Positions 1 through 8,290 of a stretch of 64,000 nucleotides of DNA are shown here, one piece after another; positions within the stretch are counted from its first letter, which is position 1, and each line of letters begins with the position of its first letter. Under the pieces are notes generated by a model that saw only the letters and a list, made by a program, of their open reading frames with translations, was not told where the DNA came from and did no database searches. The translations under genes and the position numbers were made by a program. Origin of the DNA: Paenibacillus sp. AN1007 (GTDB taxonomy: Bacteria; Bacillota; Bacilli; Paenibacillales; Paenibacillaceae); NCBI RefSeq assembly GCF_040702995.1, contig NZ_CP159992.1:2381501-2445500 (forward strand), in the 5' to 3' direction.

Positions 1-26
1 AAAAAAGTGAAATACCCCGTATCTTC

Positions 27-1454
27 CTAAGAATTCGAGCGTTCTTCCAGTTCTTTTACTATTTGAGGATACTTCTCATCCAAATCGTACTTGCGCAAGC
101 AGATATACGTAAGAACGAATATCACCAAAGGAAGATATACCGTCAGAACCAGGATGCTGGTAATCGCTGAACTCGCCTGCGTTGCTAACGTTCCGTCGTA
201 GCTGCCCATGGCAAGAATCCAGCCGATCATCGCGGCAGCCAGGCCCATACCAATTTTAACGCCAAAACTGTTTGCGCTGTTGACCATTCCAACTAACCGT
301 TTACCTGTTTTCCATTCACCGTATTCCACGGTGTTGTTCACCAACACCCCGCCCACAGCCATCATAGGAATGGTTGCCAGTGTGGCGATCCCGCCTAGTA
401 CTAAAGCAGCTATAAAGTTATATGGCATGAAGCAGCGAATAAGTGATGAAACGATACCAAGAATCATACCTATCCGTGCAGTTCTGGTAAGTCCGAACTT
501 CTTGATCATGGGTCCTACCATAACAAAACCTAAAAATACCGGTACCAATCCAACTGCTCCCATGACTCCTATCAGATCCTCATTTCCAAGAATATACTTG
601 GTGTAATAGATTCCTGTTGAACCGTTAAGCGTATACAACATGTTGATCAATAACTGAGCAAACAGCATGATGACCCAGTATTTGTTCTGGAATAAAAGCT
701 TGATGCTTTCCCAAAAGGGGATGTTATCGCTTTCAATAATACTTACGCCAGCATTGTTTTCTTTGGAAGCTAAGAAGGTCAGAATCAAGGAAACGAAGGA
801 CACCATACCCAATACAACCGCAACGATGATCCATGCTTTTTGATTCCCACCAAGCATATTGGTTATTGGAATTAATGCGATCGAGATAATCATCCCGATA
901 ATATATCCAAAGATGGTTCGGGTAAGTCCCATTTTACCGCGTTCTTCTACACTTTTGGTACGAATAGAAATCATACTTCCGAAAGGGATCGCAATTCCCG
1001 TATACACAATGGCTGAAGCAAAGGCAACGGTAGCTAAAGCATAGACGGTTTTTACGGTTGATGATGCCTCAGCGGGCACTGTAAACAGTAAGATGATCGA
1101 TACCATTGCGGGTAAAGCCATCCAAAGAAACCAAGGTCTAGCCTTTCCATATTTGGATTTTGTCGCATCAACGATTCTACCCATCAGCAAGTCTGCTATT
1201 GCATTAATAAATTTGGTGATGAGCATAATCGTACCCACTGTGGCAGCTGCAATACCTACCTTGTCTGTATAAAAGTAAGTTAACATCCCGATTAGTCCGC
1301 TGATGGAGTTTAAAGCAACTTGCGCTACTCCGTCGCCTAAGTAATGGTGAGGACGCATTGTTTTCTGTATTCCTTGGGCATCAAGACCTAATGCCTTGGA
1401 CTTTTTACTTCCCTTTTCAACTGGTGGATTAAGGATTTCTCGCTCTGTTTTCAT
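27..1454 (-). CDS. GPH-family sugar:cation symporter (MFS)
   Basis: A 475-residue polytopic membrane protein that should import a mono- or oligosaccharide or glycoside with a cation. About 12 hydrophobic segments are visible. Two regions are typical of the glycoside-pentoside-hexuronide symporters: an N-terminal DxxxGRxxD-like loop (MGRIVDATKSKYGKARPW, about residues 91-109) and the C-terminal VEYGEWKTGKR segment (about 375-385). The ATG follows a GGGGG ribosome binding site. Its promoter has the same AraC-box/-10/cre layout as the GH78 gene at 1679 and the GH3 gene at 5828, so it probably imports their rhamnose-containing products. The family call is solid; the substrate is inferred from context. 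Confidence 0.9.
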   Translation of the reverse strand: MKTEREILNPPVEKGSKKSKALGLDAQGIQKTMRPHHYLGDGVAQVALNSISGLIGMLTYFYTDKVGIAAATVGTIMLITKFINAIADLLMGRIVDATKSKYGKARPWFLWMALPAMVSIILLFTVPAEASSTVKTVYALATVAFASAIVYTGIAIPFGSMISIRTKSVEERGKMGLTRTIFGYIIGMIISIALIPITNMLGGNQKAWIIVAVVLGMVSFVSLILTFLASKENNAGVSIIESDNIPFWESIKLLFQNKYWVIMLFAQLLINMLYTLNGSTGIYYTKYILGNEDLIGVMGAVGLVPVFLGFVMVGPMIKKFGLTRTARIGMILGIVSSLIRCFMPYNFIAALVLGGIATLATIPMMAVGGVLVNNTVEYGEWKTGKRLVGMVNSANSFGVKIGMGLAAAMIGWILAMGSYDGTLATQASSAITSILVLTVYLPLVIFVLTYICLRKYDLDEKYPQIVKELEERSNS

Positions 1455-1483
1455 GGTTGTTCCCCCTTATTTCATTCGCCCCA

Positions 1484-1555
1484 TGGTATCGCTTTCAAAC
1501 ATAATTTTAGTCCTCTTCGAATTATAAATATGGTAACATAATTATTTTTTTAGTA
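1484..1555 (-). promoter_or_regulatory. AraC-box promoter with cre box for the symporter
   Basis: Read towards the symporter, a TACCATATT box (plus strand 1527-1535) lies exactly 17 nt before a -10 TAAAAT (1504-1509). Six nt after that is TGAAAGCGATACCA (1484-1497), which matches the CcpA cre consensus TGWAANCGNTNWCA at 13 of 14 positions. An A/T-rich stretch (AATTACTAAAAAAATAA) precedes the box. The same layout recurs at 4452 and 8095. I infer activation by the AraC protein at 4565 and CcpA roadblock near +1. Confidence 0.7.
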
Positions 1556-1624
1556 ATTTTATATTGAGCTCAGTATTTTTTAATGTGCTTTTTATGACGT
1601 TCTTCAAAACAGAATTTTGTAATA

Positions 1625-1656
1625 CAAAAAGGCGCTGCTCGTTCTGTGCAGCACCT
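1625..1656 (-). terminator. Intrinsic terminator after the first GH78 gene
   Basis: On the minus strand AGGTGCTGC pairs with GCAGCGCCT (9 bp, one G-T wobble) over a 9-nt loop and is followed by TTTTTG. It lies about 25 bp downstream of the GH78 stop codon and separates that gene from the symporter. Confidence 0.85.
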
Positions 1657-1678
1657 TCTAAATTCAACCCTTTCCTCT

Positions 1679-4414
1679 TCACGCCTTGGAGGCATTGAGT
1701 ATTTGAATGACGCTTCTAAATAACTGTTCAGTCTCCGGCGGAGTATTGGCCAGCATTTCGCTTACAGAAAAATCATAAGCATATTGGATCATTGGGTGAT
1801 CCAGCATACCGGGAGCGTGCTCGTTTAACATTTGAACTGCTGCGGGCTCTTCCACAATCTCTTTGAGTGTGGAGTCCATTGTAAACCGTTCTCTTTCGAG
1901 ACTCGTTTCCGTCGCATATTCGAAACGGTATGATCCGGAACCAACCTCCAGAGGCACTGGTTTCTCAGGCAGTTCGATAATGGCTGTTGTATTTGCTGGT
2001 ATCGTTACATTTACAATTATTTTACCCGCCCTACATGACCAAGAGCTTTTTATCTCTCCGTAGACCGATTCAAAAGCAGCATCTACCGAACTGATTCCTC
2101 GGATGAATTGAGGTTTTATTAGAATCTTCTTATAACCTGCTTCAATTGGATTGACTCCCGCGAGTTTTCTATACATCCATTCACCAATGGAACCGTAGGC
2201 GTAATGATTCAAGGAATTCATACCTGATGTATCGAAATCACCATTAGGAAGAATGGAATTCCACCGTTCCCATATGGTAGTAGCCCCTTTTTTTACGGCG
2301 TACAGCCAGGAAGGGAAATCCTCTTTTAAAAACAAGGTACCCGCAAGGTCATGCAGGTCATTGTCCGATAAAGCATGACAAAGATATGGAGTACCAACGA
2401 ATCCTGTCGTGAGATGGTTTTTATGTTTCGCTATATTGATTTCAAGCGTTTTGCGGATTCGATCCTTGTATTTTTCCTCGGCAAGATCGAAGTGCAGCGC
2501 TAACACGCAGGCCGTTTGAGTTTCGCTAACCAGTCTGCCGGTAGAAGAGATATATTCTGCATTGAAGGCTTGTTTGATCTGGCTGTGCAATGCTTCGTAA
2601 CGGACCGCATCTTCGGTTTTGTCCAGAAGCTTAGCTGTTTTTGCAACCAGTTCGGTCGAATACGCATAATAAGCGTTTGCTACCAGATATATATCTGTAG
2701 CTCCTGTTCTTTCGTTACTTATCTCCTCTCTGTCTAAACCGAGCCAGTCCCCATATTGTTGACCCGTCTGCCATAATCCGTTGGCTCCACAACGTGCAGT
2801 AATATAATCAATCCAGCCCTTCATGCTGTCGTATTGTTCTCGCAGCAATCGAAGATCTCCGTAGGTTTGATACATGACCCAAGGAACAATAACAGCAGCA
2901 TCACTCCAGGCGGCAGCCCCTTCCTGATTCCCAAGAATGTTAGGGACGACATGTGGAACCCCATATTCCTCCGTCTGTTCAGAGGCAAGGTCGCGCAGCC
3001 ATTTCTTGAAGAAGGAGGCAACATTCATATTGAACGCAGCTGTGCCAGCAAATACTTGTGCATCTCCTGTCCACCCTAGACGCTCATCTCTTTGAGGGCA
3101 GTCCGTCGGTATGTCAAGAAAGTTGCCTCTTTGGCTCCACTGGATGTTGCTTTGCAACTGGTTTACCAACGCATTAGAGGTTACGAAAGTACCTGTTTCC
3201 TCCAAATTCGAATGCAGCACGCAAGCGGTGAATTGATCAAGCTGAATCTCATCCATCCCTTCAATGGCGTTATAGCGGAATCCATGGAAAGTGAAGTGAG
3301 GGCTGAAGATTTGATCTTGACCGTTGCAGATCAATCGATCAATAGATACCGCCTGCCTTAACGTATCCGGATAGAAATTTCCTTCCTTATCAAGGACTTC
3401 AGCATGCCGTATGGTTATCGTTTGACCTTTCTGTCCTTTGGTTCTAAGCTCTACAAACCCCGTAAGGATTTGCCCGAAATCAATGACGCGTTCACCTTTA
3501 GGAGTAGTAATCAATTGAAGTGCAGGAAGTCTTTTTGTGATTTTTACCGGCTCACTTTCCTGAGCAACAAGGCGATTTTTATCGAAAGAGGCCGTCTCCA
3601 CATAGAAGGACTGACTTTCATCAAAACCAGAGTCATAAGTCTCACCCATGTAAATTTCGCTTGAACGGATGGGTCCGGTAGTCACCTGCCAACTTTTGTC
3701 GGTAATAACGATGTCTTTTGACCCATCTTTATAGACAATGTGAATTTCCGCAAGTGCAGCGACTCGATCCCCGTAATGGTTTGGCGTGCAAGTGAAACCA
3801 AATATGCCTTTATACCAGCCATTCCCCACCGTAATCTCTATTTTATTCTGACTCTCCAGCAACCCGTCCAAACGGTACGTTTGATACTGCAATCGCTCGT
3901 TGTAATTCGTCCACCCAGGTGCAAAGTAGTCTGCTCCTACTCTTGTCCCATTGATCGCAATTTCATAAACTCCGAGGGCACTCGTATAGATTCGCGCTTG
4001 TTGAATTTCCTTTTCGACGGAAAATTCTTTGTAAAACACGGGTGGAGCACTTTCTTCGCTCGGGAATGGATGTGTGATCCACTCTGCCTGAAAGTTGCTG
4101 CCCTTCAGCAATCCGGTCTCAAAATGTCCTTCCGTTACTGCGTGATTACCTTTGTTATCCCAAACTTCGACTTGAACTTGATACAAAGTCGAGCCTTCTA
4201 AACGAGGGCCAGCATATTCCACTAAAACGGAGTTATCTTCATCCCTCTTTCCAGAATCCCAGATGTTTTGCAAACCTTGTTTAACTATTATTTGGTAAGC
4301 TGATTGCATAACGTCCTGTTCAGTAGATACCAATTTCCATGAAAATCTTGGGTTTATTGTGTCCAGCCCCACCGGATTTTGCATGTATTCAATCCGAAAA
4401 TCTTCTAATTCCAT
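1679..4414 (-). CDS. GH78 alpha-L-rhamnosidase with C-terminal helical module
   Basis: A 911-residue protein without signal peptide, so cytoplasmic. It should release L-rhamnose from imported oligosaccharides. Order: N-terminal fibronectin-like and beta-sandwich domains, then an (alpha/alpha)6 barrel with the GH78 acidic motif TDCPQRDERLGWTGD (about residues 436-450), then a C-terminal beta domain. The last about 68 residues form a separate helical module shared with five other proteins here. The start is ATG 4414, preceded by AAAGGCGG at 8 nt; an in-frame ATG seven codons upstream would overlap that site. Transcribed alone from the AraC-box promoter. Family assignment is firm; the linkage cleaved is not readable. 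Confidence 0.93.
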   Translation of the reverse strand: MELEDFRIEYMQNPVGLDTINPRFSWKLVSTEQDVMQSAYQIIVKQGLQNIWDSGKRDEDNSVLVEYAGPRLEGSTLYQVQVEVWDNKGNHAVTEGHFETGLLKGSNFQAEWITHPFPSEESAPPVFYKEFSVEKEIQQARIYTSALGVYEIAINGTRVGADYFAPGWTNYNERLQYQTYRLDGLLESQNKIEITVGNGWYKGIFGFTCTPNHYGDRVAALAEIHIVYKDGSKDIVITDKSWQVTTGPIRSSEIYMGETYDSGFDESQSFYVETASFDKNRLVAQESEPVKITKRLPALQLITTPKGERVIDFGQILTGFVELRTKGQKGQTITIRHAEVLDKEGNFYPDTLRQAVSIDRLICNGQDQIFSPHFTFHGFRYNAIEGMDEIQLDQFTACVLHSNLEETGTFVTSNALVNQLQSNIQWSQRGNFLDIPTDCPQRDERLGWTGDAQVFAGTAAFNMNVASFFKKWLRDLASEQTEEYGVPHVVPNILGNQEGAAAWSDAAVIVPWVMYQTYGDLRLLREQYDSMKGWIDYITARCGANGLWQTGQQYGDWLGLDREEISNERTGATDIYLVANAYYAYSTELVAKTAKLLDKTEDAVRYEALHSQIKQAFNAEYISSTGRLVSETQTACVLALHFDLAEEKYKDRIRKTLEINIAKHKNHLTTGFVGTPYLCHALSDNDLHDLAGTLFLKEDFPSWLYAVKKGATTIWERWNSILPNGDFDTSGMNSLNHYAYGSIGEWMYRKLAGVNPIEAGYKKILIKPQFIRGISSVDAAFESVYGEIKSSWSCRAGKIIVNVTIPANTTAIIELPEKPVPLEVGSGSYRFEYATETSLERERFTMDSTLKEIVEEPAAVQMLNEHAPGMLDHPMIQYAYDFSVSEMLANTPPETEQLFRSVIQILNASKA
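1682..1885 (-). other. Shared C-terminal helical module (copy 1, GH78)
   Basis: The segment runs TLKEIVEEPAAVQML, NEHAPGMLDHP, FSVSEMLANTPP, then a helix ending VIQILNA. The pattern (T/S)LxxLxxxxxxxxML..h.Pel..P......L..L.....e..xxIxxxL matches the ends of the proteins at 5828, 33774, 48171, 49237 and 50435. Aligned by eye only. Confidence 0.6.
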
Positions 4415-4451
4415 GAGATAACCGCCTTTCATCATAGATCGTACACCAATA

Positions 4452-4522
4452 TGTTAACGCTTACTAAAATAGTATAATGAATTTCGCTCGTGCAATATGG
4501 TAGTATCGTTGTAATTTTATAA
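4452..4522 (-). promoter_or_regulatory. AraC-box promoter with cre box for GH78
   Basis: Towards the GH78 gene: TACCATATT (plus 4494-4502), 17 nt, -10 TATACT (4471-4476), 5 nt, then AGTAAGCGTTAACA (4452-4465), a cre-like palindrome with 12 of 14 matches. The region also lies directly upstream of the divergent araC-type gene, so the regulator may control itself from the same sites. Confidence 0.7.
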
Positions 4523-4564
4523 TTATGGTATGATATGATGATTAATAAAGGAGGCAAATACAAA

Positions 4565-5788
4565 ATGGATTTAAAACGTCAATGTAAACTCATTGCGGAC
4601 CTTTTTGATATGTCCATCTTCTTCGTAAGCACCACCGGAGAAGTTAAATTCGAATTGTTGGGTAATCGGATGCTTAATCCGCTGTATAAAAATGATAAAC
4701 AAATCTTTTTTTCAGTGTTGGGGTTTGATCCATCCGTGTCTAAAGAAGCTCCATGTGTTGTAAGAACGAAGTTTTTTGAGAACTACATTTTAATTCGTAT
4801 GGGTAACGATCAGAACGATGAAGGGACCATCATCTTAGGACCTTCCCTTCCATTTAGCTTGATTGAGCACAAAATCAATGGGCTTATCAACGACACACAT
4901 CTCTTTGCGAACCGGGAACAAGTAAATTATTATTATCAGACTGTTCCTGTGATAGCCCTTGAGAGGCTAATCAACATCGCGATCTTGGCTAATCAAATGT
5001 TTAATCATGAATGGATCGAAGCTGAGAATGTAGTACAGGACTATTTGCACGGTATGTCTATCGAGGAAAAACCAATACAAGGTTCCGTAAATTCTTCCAA
5101 AGGCTATGATGAGATGCTTCATCACAACCCGTTGAATGAAAAGCAATTGTTAACGTTCGTCAAGGAAGGTAAATTGGATATGCTCAAACACTTTACACAA
5201 CTTGGTCATGAAAATACAGGAGTGCTGTCCAAATCAAGTCATATCCGTTCTAAAAAGAATCTTGGCATTATCGGTATAGCTCTCGCAGCCAGAGCAGCCA
5301 TTGACGGGGGGCTCTATTCGGAGCTTGCGTTTTCAATAAGTGATCTTTATATACAGCGCCTTGAGGAGCTACGAACCGATAAAGAAATCGATCAATGCTG
5401 CTTGGAAGCATTTTTTTCGTTAACCGATAAAGTCTCTCAGATTAAAGAATCGCAGCATTCTAAAACCGTAACCCTTTGCAAAAATTATATATATAACCAC
5501 CGTTATTCCAAAATTACACACGAAGAAATTGCTGAACACGCCGGTATTAGCCCAAACTACCTGTCTGTATTATTTAAAAAAGAAGTTGGGGTTCCCGTTA
5601 ATGAATATATTCAACAGATCAAAATTGAGGAAGCTAAGCATATGATTCAATTTACGAGCACTCCACTTTCTGAAATCGGGTCTCTATTGAGTTTTACGGA
5701 TCAGAGTTATTTCACCAAAATTTTTAAAAAACATTCAGGTAGAACCCCTAAGCAGTATCAACAAACGTATCATATGATAGAGGAATAA
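4565..5788 (+). CDS. AraC-family transcriptional activator of the left sugar regulon
   Basis: A 407-residue regulator. The C-terminal about 100 residues carry two helix-turn-helix motifs of AraC type (ITHEEIAEHAGISPNYLSVL; LSEIGSLLSFTDQSYFTKIF) ending in the typical GRTPKQYQQ. The N-terminal about 280 residues are a sensory region unlike the AraC cupin, closer in look to the long N-termini of YSIRK-type AraC regulators, with no membrane segment. The start is ATG 4565 after AAAGGAGG; upstream ATGs at 4535 and 4538 precede that site and are unlikely. Divergent from GH78 and flanked by symporter and GH3, whose promoters share one motif, so it is the likely activator. The effector, perhaps rhamnose, is inferred. 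Confidence 0.85.
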   Translation: MDLKRQCKLIADLFDMSIFFVSTTGEVKFELLGNRMLNPLYKNDKQIFFSVLGFDPSVSKEAPCVVRTKFFENYILIRMGNDQNDEGTIILGPSLPFSLIEHKINGLINDTHLFANREQVNYYYQTVPVIALERLINIAILANQMFNHEWIEAENVVQDYLHGMSIEEKPIQGSVNSSKGYDEMLHHNPLNEKQLLTFVKEGKLDMLKHFTQLGHENTGVLSKSSHIRSKKNLGIIGIALAARAAIDGGLYSELAFSISDLYIQRLEELRTDKEIDQCCLEAFFSLTDKVSQIKESQHSKTVTLCKNYIYNHRYSKITHEEIAEHAGISPNYLSVLFKKEVGVPVNEYIQQIKIEEAKHMIQFTSTPLSEIGSLLSFTDQSYFTKIFKKHSGRTPKQYQQTYHMIEE

Positions 5789-5813
5789 GCCCGGGCTACG
5801 CCGGGCTTGTTTT
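5787..5813 (+). terminator. Intrinsic terminator of the araC-type gene
   Basis: AAGCCCGG and CCGGGCTT pair across a 5-7 nt loop and are followed by TGTTTT. The stem starts inside the stop codon of the regulator. Confidence 0.85.
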
Positions 5814-5827
5814 AACGATGCATTCTT

Positions 5828-8074
5828 TTACTGGTTAACTGCGGACAAGATGCTCTGTAGTGTTTCTTCTGTGAACTGACCGCTGCTCATAAGTGATGCA
5901 TTGTGCAATGTAGTTCCCATAATTAATTCCTGCATTCCCTCACCCAGGCCTGCATCATTTCCGTCATATTGCCCCATTGCTGCCATAATTTCAGCACCAA
6001 CGGGATGCTGCAGTAATTCACCGAATGTGGAATACCTGGTAATTGGTTTGGTAACAATTACGCTCGATTCTACCTCGATCGTTTCAGAGAGTTCAATCTC
6101 TCTTGAAGATTTTCCGACCATTATGTCGAATTTACCCGTCTCCACATGCCAGTCTTTCAGCTTAACATCGTAGTAAGCAAAGGCTCTTTTGCCCAGTTCA
6201 AAATGTACGGTGGTCTCTTCACCAGGCTGAAGCGAAACTTTTGTGTACCCTTTCAATTCCTGAAGGGGACGCGGCACAGTTGATTCTACATCACGTACAT
6301 ATAGCTGAACGGCCTCTTTGCCTGCTCTTTCACCCGTATTTTTAACTTTTGCAGTAACCGTTACACTGCCGGTATCTTTAATCTGTTTATGACTGACCTG
6401 AAGATCACTATATTCAAATTGGGTGTAGCTCAAACCGAAGCCAAATGGAAACAAAGGCTCGACATCTCTTGTATCGTAATGACGGTAGCCCGTAAAAATT
6501 CCTTCTCGATATTCGGCAGTCTCGCCGTCTCCAGGGAAATTCAGGTACGACGGATTGTGGATCAGTTTTTTAGGAAATGTCTCGGCCAGTTTCCCGCTTG
6601 GATTTACACGTCCAAAAAGAATATCAGCGATTGCACCGCCCAAAGCCTGTCCTCCAAGGTATGCCTTCAATACAGCTTTAACTTTACCCAGCCAAGGCAT
6701 TTCAATGGGACCTCCGCTGCTCAATACAACAACGATATTCTCTTGAACCTCAGCGACTGCTTCAATTAAAGTTCTGTGACTTTCCGGCAATTGAAGGTGT
6801 TTCCGGTCGAATCCTTCGGACTCATAACGTTCAGGCAGCCCGGCAAAAATCACTGCAACTTGTGCATTTTTTGCGGCAGCAACTGCTTCTTGAATCAGTT
6901 CTTCGTTTACAACATCTTCGTCTACTGCATAACCGGCCGCATACGAGATGCTTGCGCTGTTAGTGGCTGTTTTAAGGATTTCTTCATAGATGTTATCCAG
7001 CTTCGTCGGCATAATGTGTGAACTACCGCCGCCCTGGTAGCGTGGCTGCTGCGCGAATGCTCCGATAACCGCAATGGTATCTTCGGTGTTTAGAGGTAGA
7101 ATGCTCTCCTCATTCTTAAGCAGTACCATGCTTTCACTTGCAATTTTTCTGGCTAACTGGTGCTGTGCTTCTACATCAACCGATGCTGACTTCCGCTGGC
7201 TATCTACAGCTTTGAATACAAGTGACAACAATCTCTCAACAGACTGATCCAACACCTCTTCGTTCAATTTTCCTGATTGAACAGCTTCAATAATTTTCTT
7301 GCATCCCAAACCGCTGCTGGAAGGCATCTCCAGATCCATACCAGCAGCTAGTCCTTCATCTCGTTCATTGACCGCTCCCCAATCTGACACCACTACCCCT
7401 GAAAAGCCCCATTCGTCCCGAAGAATTTCAGTCAGTAACCGGCTGTTCTCGGAACAATAATCACCATTTACTTTGTTATATGCTGCCATGACGGTCCATG
7501 GCTCTCCCTCTTTCACTGCGTATTCAAAGCTCGCAAGATATATTTCCCGTAGAGTCCGTTCATCCACCACCGCATCTACAGACATTCGCTTATATTCCTG
7601 GTTGTTTACAGCAAAATGTTTAATGGAAGTACCCACGCCTTGGCTTTGTACGCCTACAATATAGCTAGCTCCTAAAGTTCCCGATAAATAAGGGTCTTCA
7701 GAAAAATATTCAAAATTTCGTCCGCACAGCGGGGAACGCTTGATATTCACACCAGGTCCCAAAACAATCGAAATATCCGCAGCTTGTGCTTCTTGTCCGA
7801 TGGCTTCCCCCATGGTATGGGCAAGTTCACGATTCCACGATGAGGCCAGCCCACTTCCGGAGGGAAAGCAGGTAGCCGGTATACTTTTGTTTATACCTAA
7901 GTGGTCCGCGCTCCCCTCTTGTTTTCTAAGCCCGTGAGGGCCATCTGTCATCATAATGGAAGGAATCCCGAGACGGTCAATGGATTCGGTATTCCAGAAA
8001 TCTTTACCCGAGCAGAGTGCTGCTTTTTCTTCCAATGTCATTTGCTTGATCATTTCTTTTAAATCTCGTTCCAT
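5828..8074 (-). CDS. GH3 beta-glycosidase
   Basis: A 748-residue cytoplasmic GH3 enzyme that should remove a non-reducing sugar (glucose, xylose or similar) by the retaining mechanism. The (beta/alpha)8 domain carries KHFAVNNQE (about 152-160) and the nucleophile motif VVVSDWGAV with Asp231. An (alpha/beta)6 sandwich follows, then a fibronectin-III-like domain (about 560-660), then a 70-residue helical module like those of five other enzymes here. The ATG follows TTGGAGG. Monocistronic, from the same type of AraC-box/cre promoter as the symporter and GH78, so it acts on the same substrate. Sugar specificity cannot be read. Confidence 0.93.
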   Translation of the reverse strand: MERDLKEMIKQMTLEEKAALCSGKDFWNTESIDRLGIPSIMMTDGPHGLRKQEGSADHLGINKSIPATCFPSGSGLASSWNRELAHTMGEAIGQEAQAADISIVLGPGVNIKRSPLCGRNFEYFSEDPYLSGTLGASYIVGVQSQGVGTSIKHFAVNNQEYKRMSVDAVVDERTLREIYLASFEYAVKEGEPWTVMAAYNKVNGDYCSENSRLLTEILRDEWGFSGVVVSDWGAVNERDEGLAAGMDLEMPSSSGLGCKKIIEAVQSGKLNEEVLDQSVERLLSLVFKAVDSQRKSASVDVEAQHQLARKIASESMVLLKNEESILPLNTEDTIAVIGAFAQQPRYQGGGSSHIMPTKLDNIYEEILKTATNSASISYAAGYAVDEDVVNEELIQEAVAAAKNAQVAVIFAGLPERYESEGFDRKHLQLPESHRTLIEAVAEVQENIVVVLSSGGPIEMPWLGKVKAVLKAYLGGQALGGAIADILFGRVNPSGKLAETFPKKLIHNPSYLNFPGDGETAEYREGIFTGYRHYDTRDVEPLFPFGFGLSYTQFEYSDLQVSHKQIKDTGSVTVTAKVKNTGERAGKEAVQLYVRDVESTVPRPLQELKGYTKVSLQPGEETTVHFELGKRAFAYYDVKLKDWHVETGKFDIMVGKSSREIELSETIEVESSVIVTKPITRYSTFGELLQHPVGAEIMAAMGQYDGNDAGLGEGMQELIMGTTLHNASLMSSGQFTEETLQSILSAVNQ
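5831..6040 (-). other. Shared C-terminal helical module (copy 2, GH3)
   Basis: The final about 70 residues ([16 protein letters not shown] ... [15 protein letters not shown]) follow the fibronectin-like domain and fit the pattern seen at the end of the GH78 at 1679. A Gly/Met-rich insert makes this one of the more diverged copies. Confidence 0.5.
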
Positions 8075-8094
8075 TTGTATTCCTCCAACCCTAA

Positions 8095-8170
8095 TGATAT
8101 CGCTTTCTTATATAAGAATAAATGAATCCGTTTATCGAATATGGTAATATCATTGTTTTTTTAGAATTAA
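8095..8170 (-). promoter_or_regulatory. AraC-box promoter with cre box for GH3
   Basis: Towards GH3: TACCATATT (plus 8138-8146), 17 nt, -10 TATTCT (8115-8120), 6 nt, then AGAAAGCGATATCA (8095-8108), cre-like with 13 of 14 matches. Upstream CTAAAAAAACAATGATA resembles the matching positions of the other two promoters. The rest of the 8075-8290 gap shows nothing further that I can support. Confidence 0.7.
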
Positions 8171-8290
8171 TCAACGGAATCGTATCGAATCTTTAAGATT
8201 TAAGGTATTCGGCTCAATCCGAATCTCCTTTCACCTAGGCATAGTACCTTGTACACCAAGCAAGGCATGAGTAAATTCATTCTGATACAG

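Noticed and set aside
3740..4201. A 153-codon plus-strand open frame inside the GH78 gene
   Set aside because: Antisense to a well-supported rhamnosidase, without a ribosome site or protein-like composition.
8161..8290. Terminator in the gap between GH3 and GH78-like genes
   Set aside because: Only a 5-bp CCTTG/CAAGG stem without a T-run.
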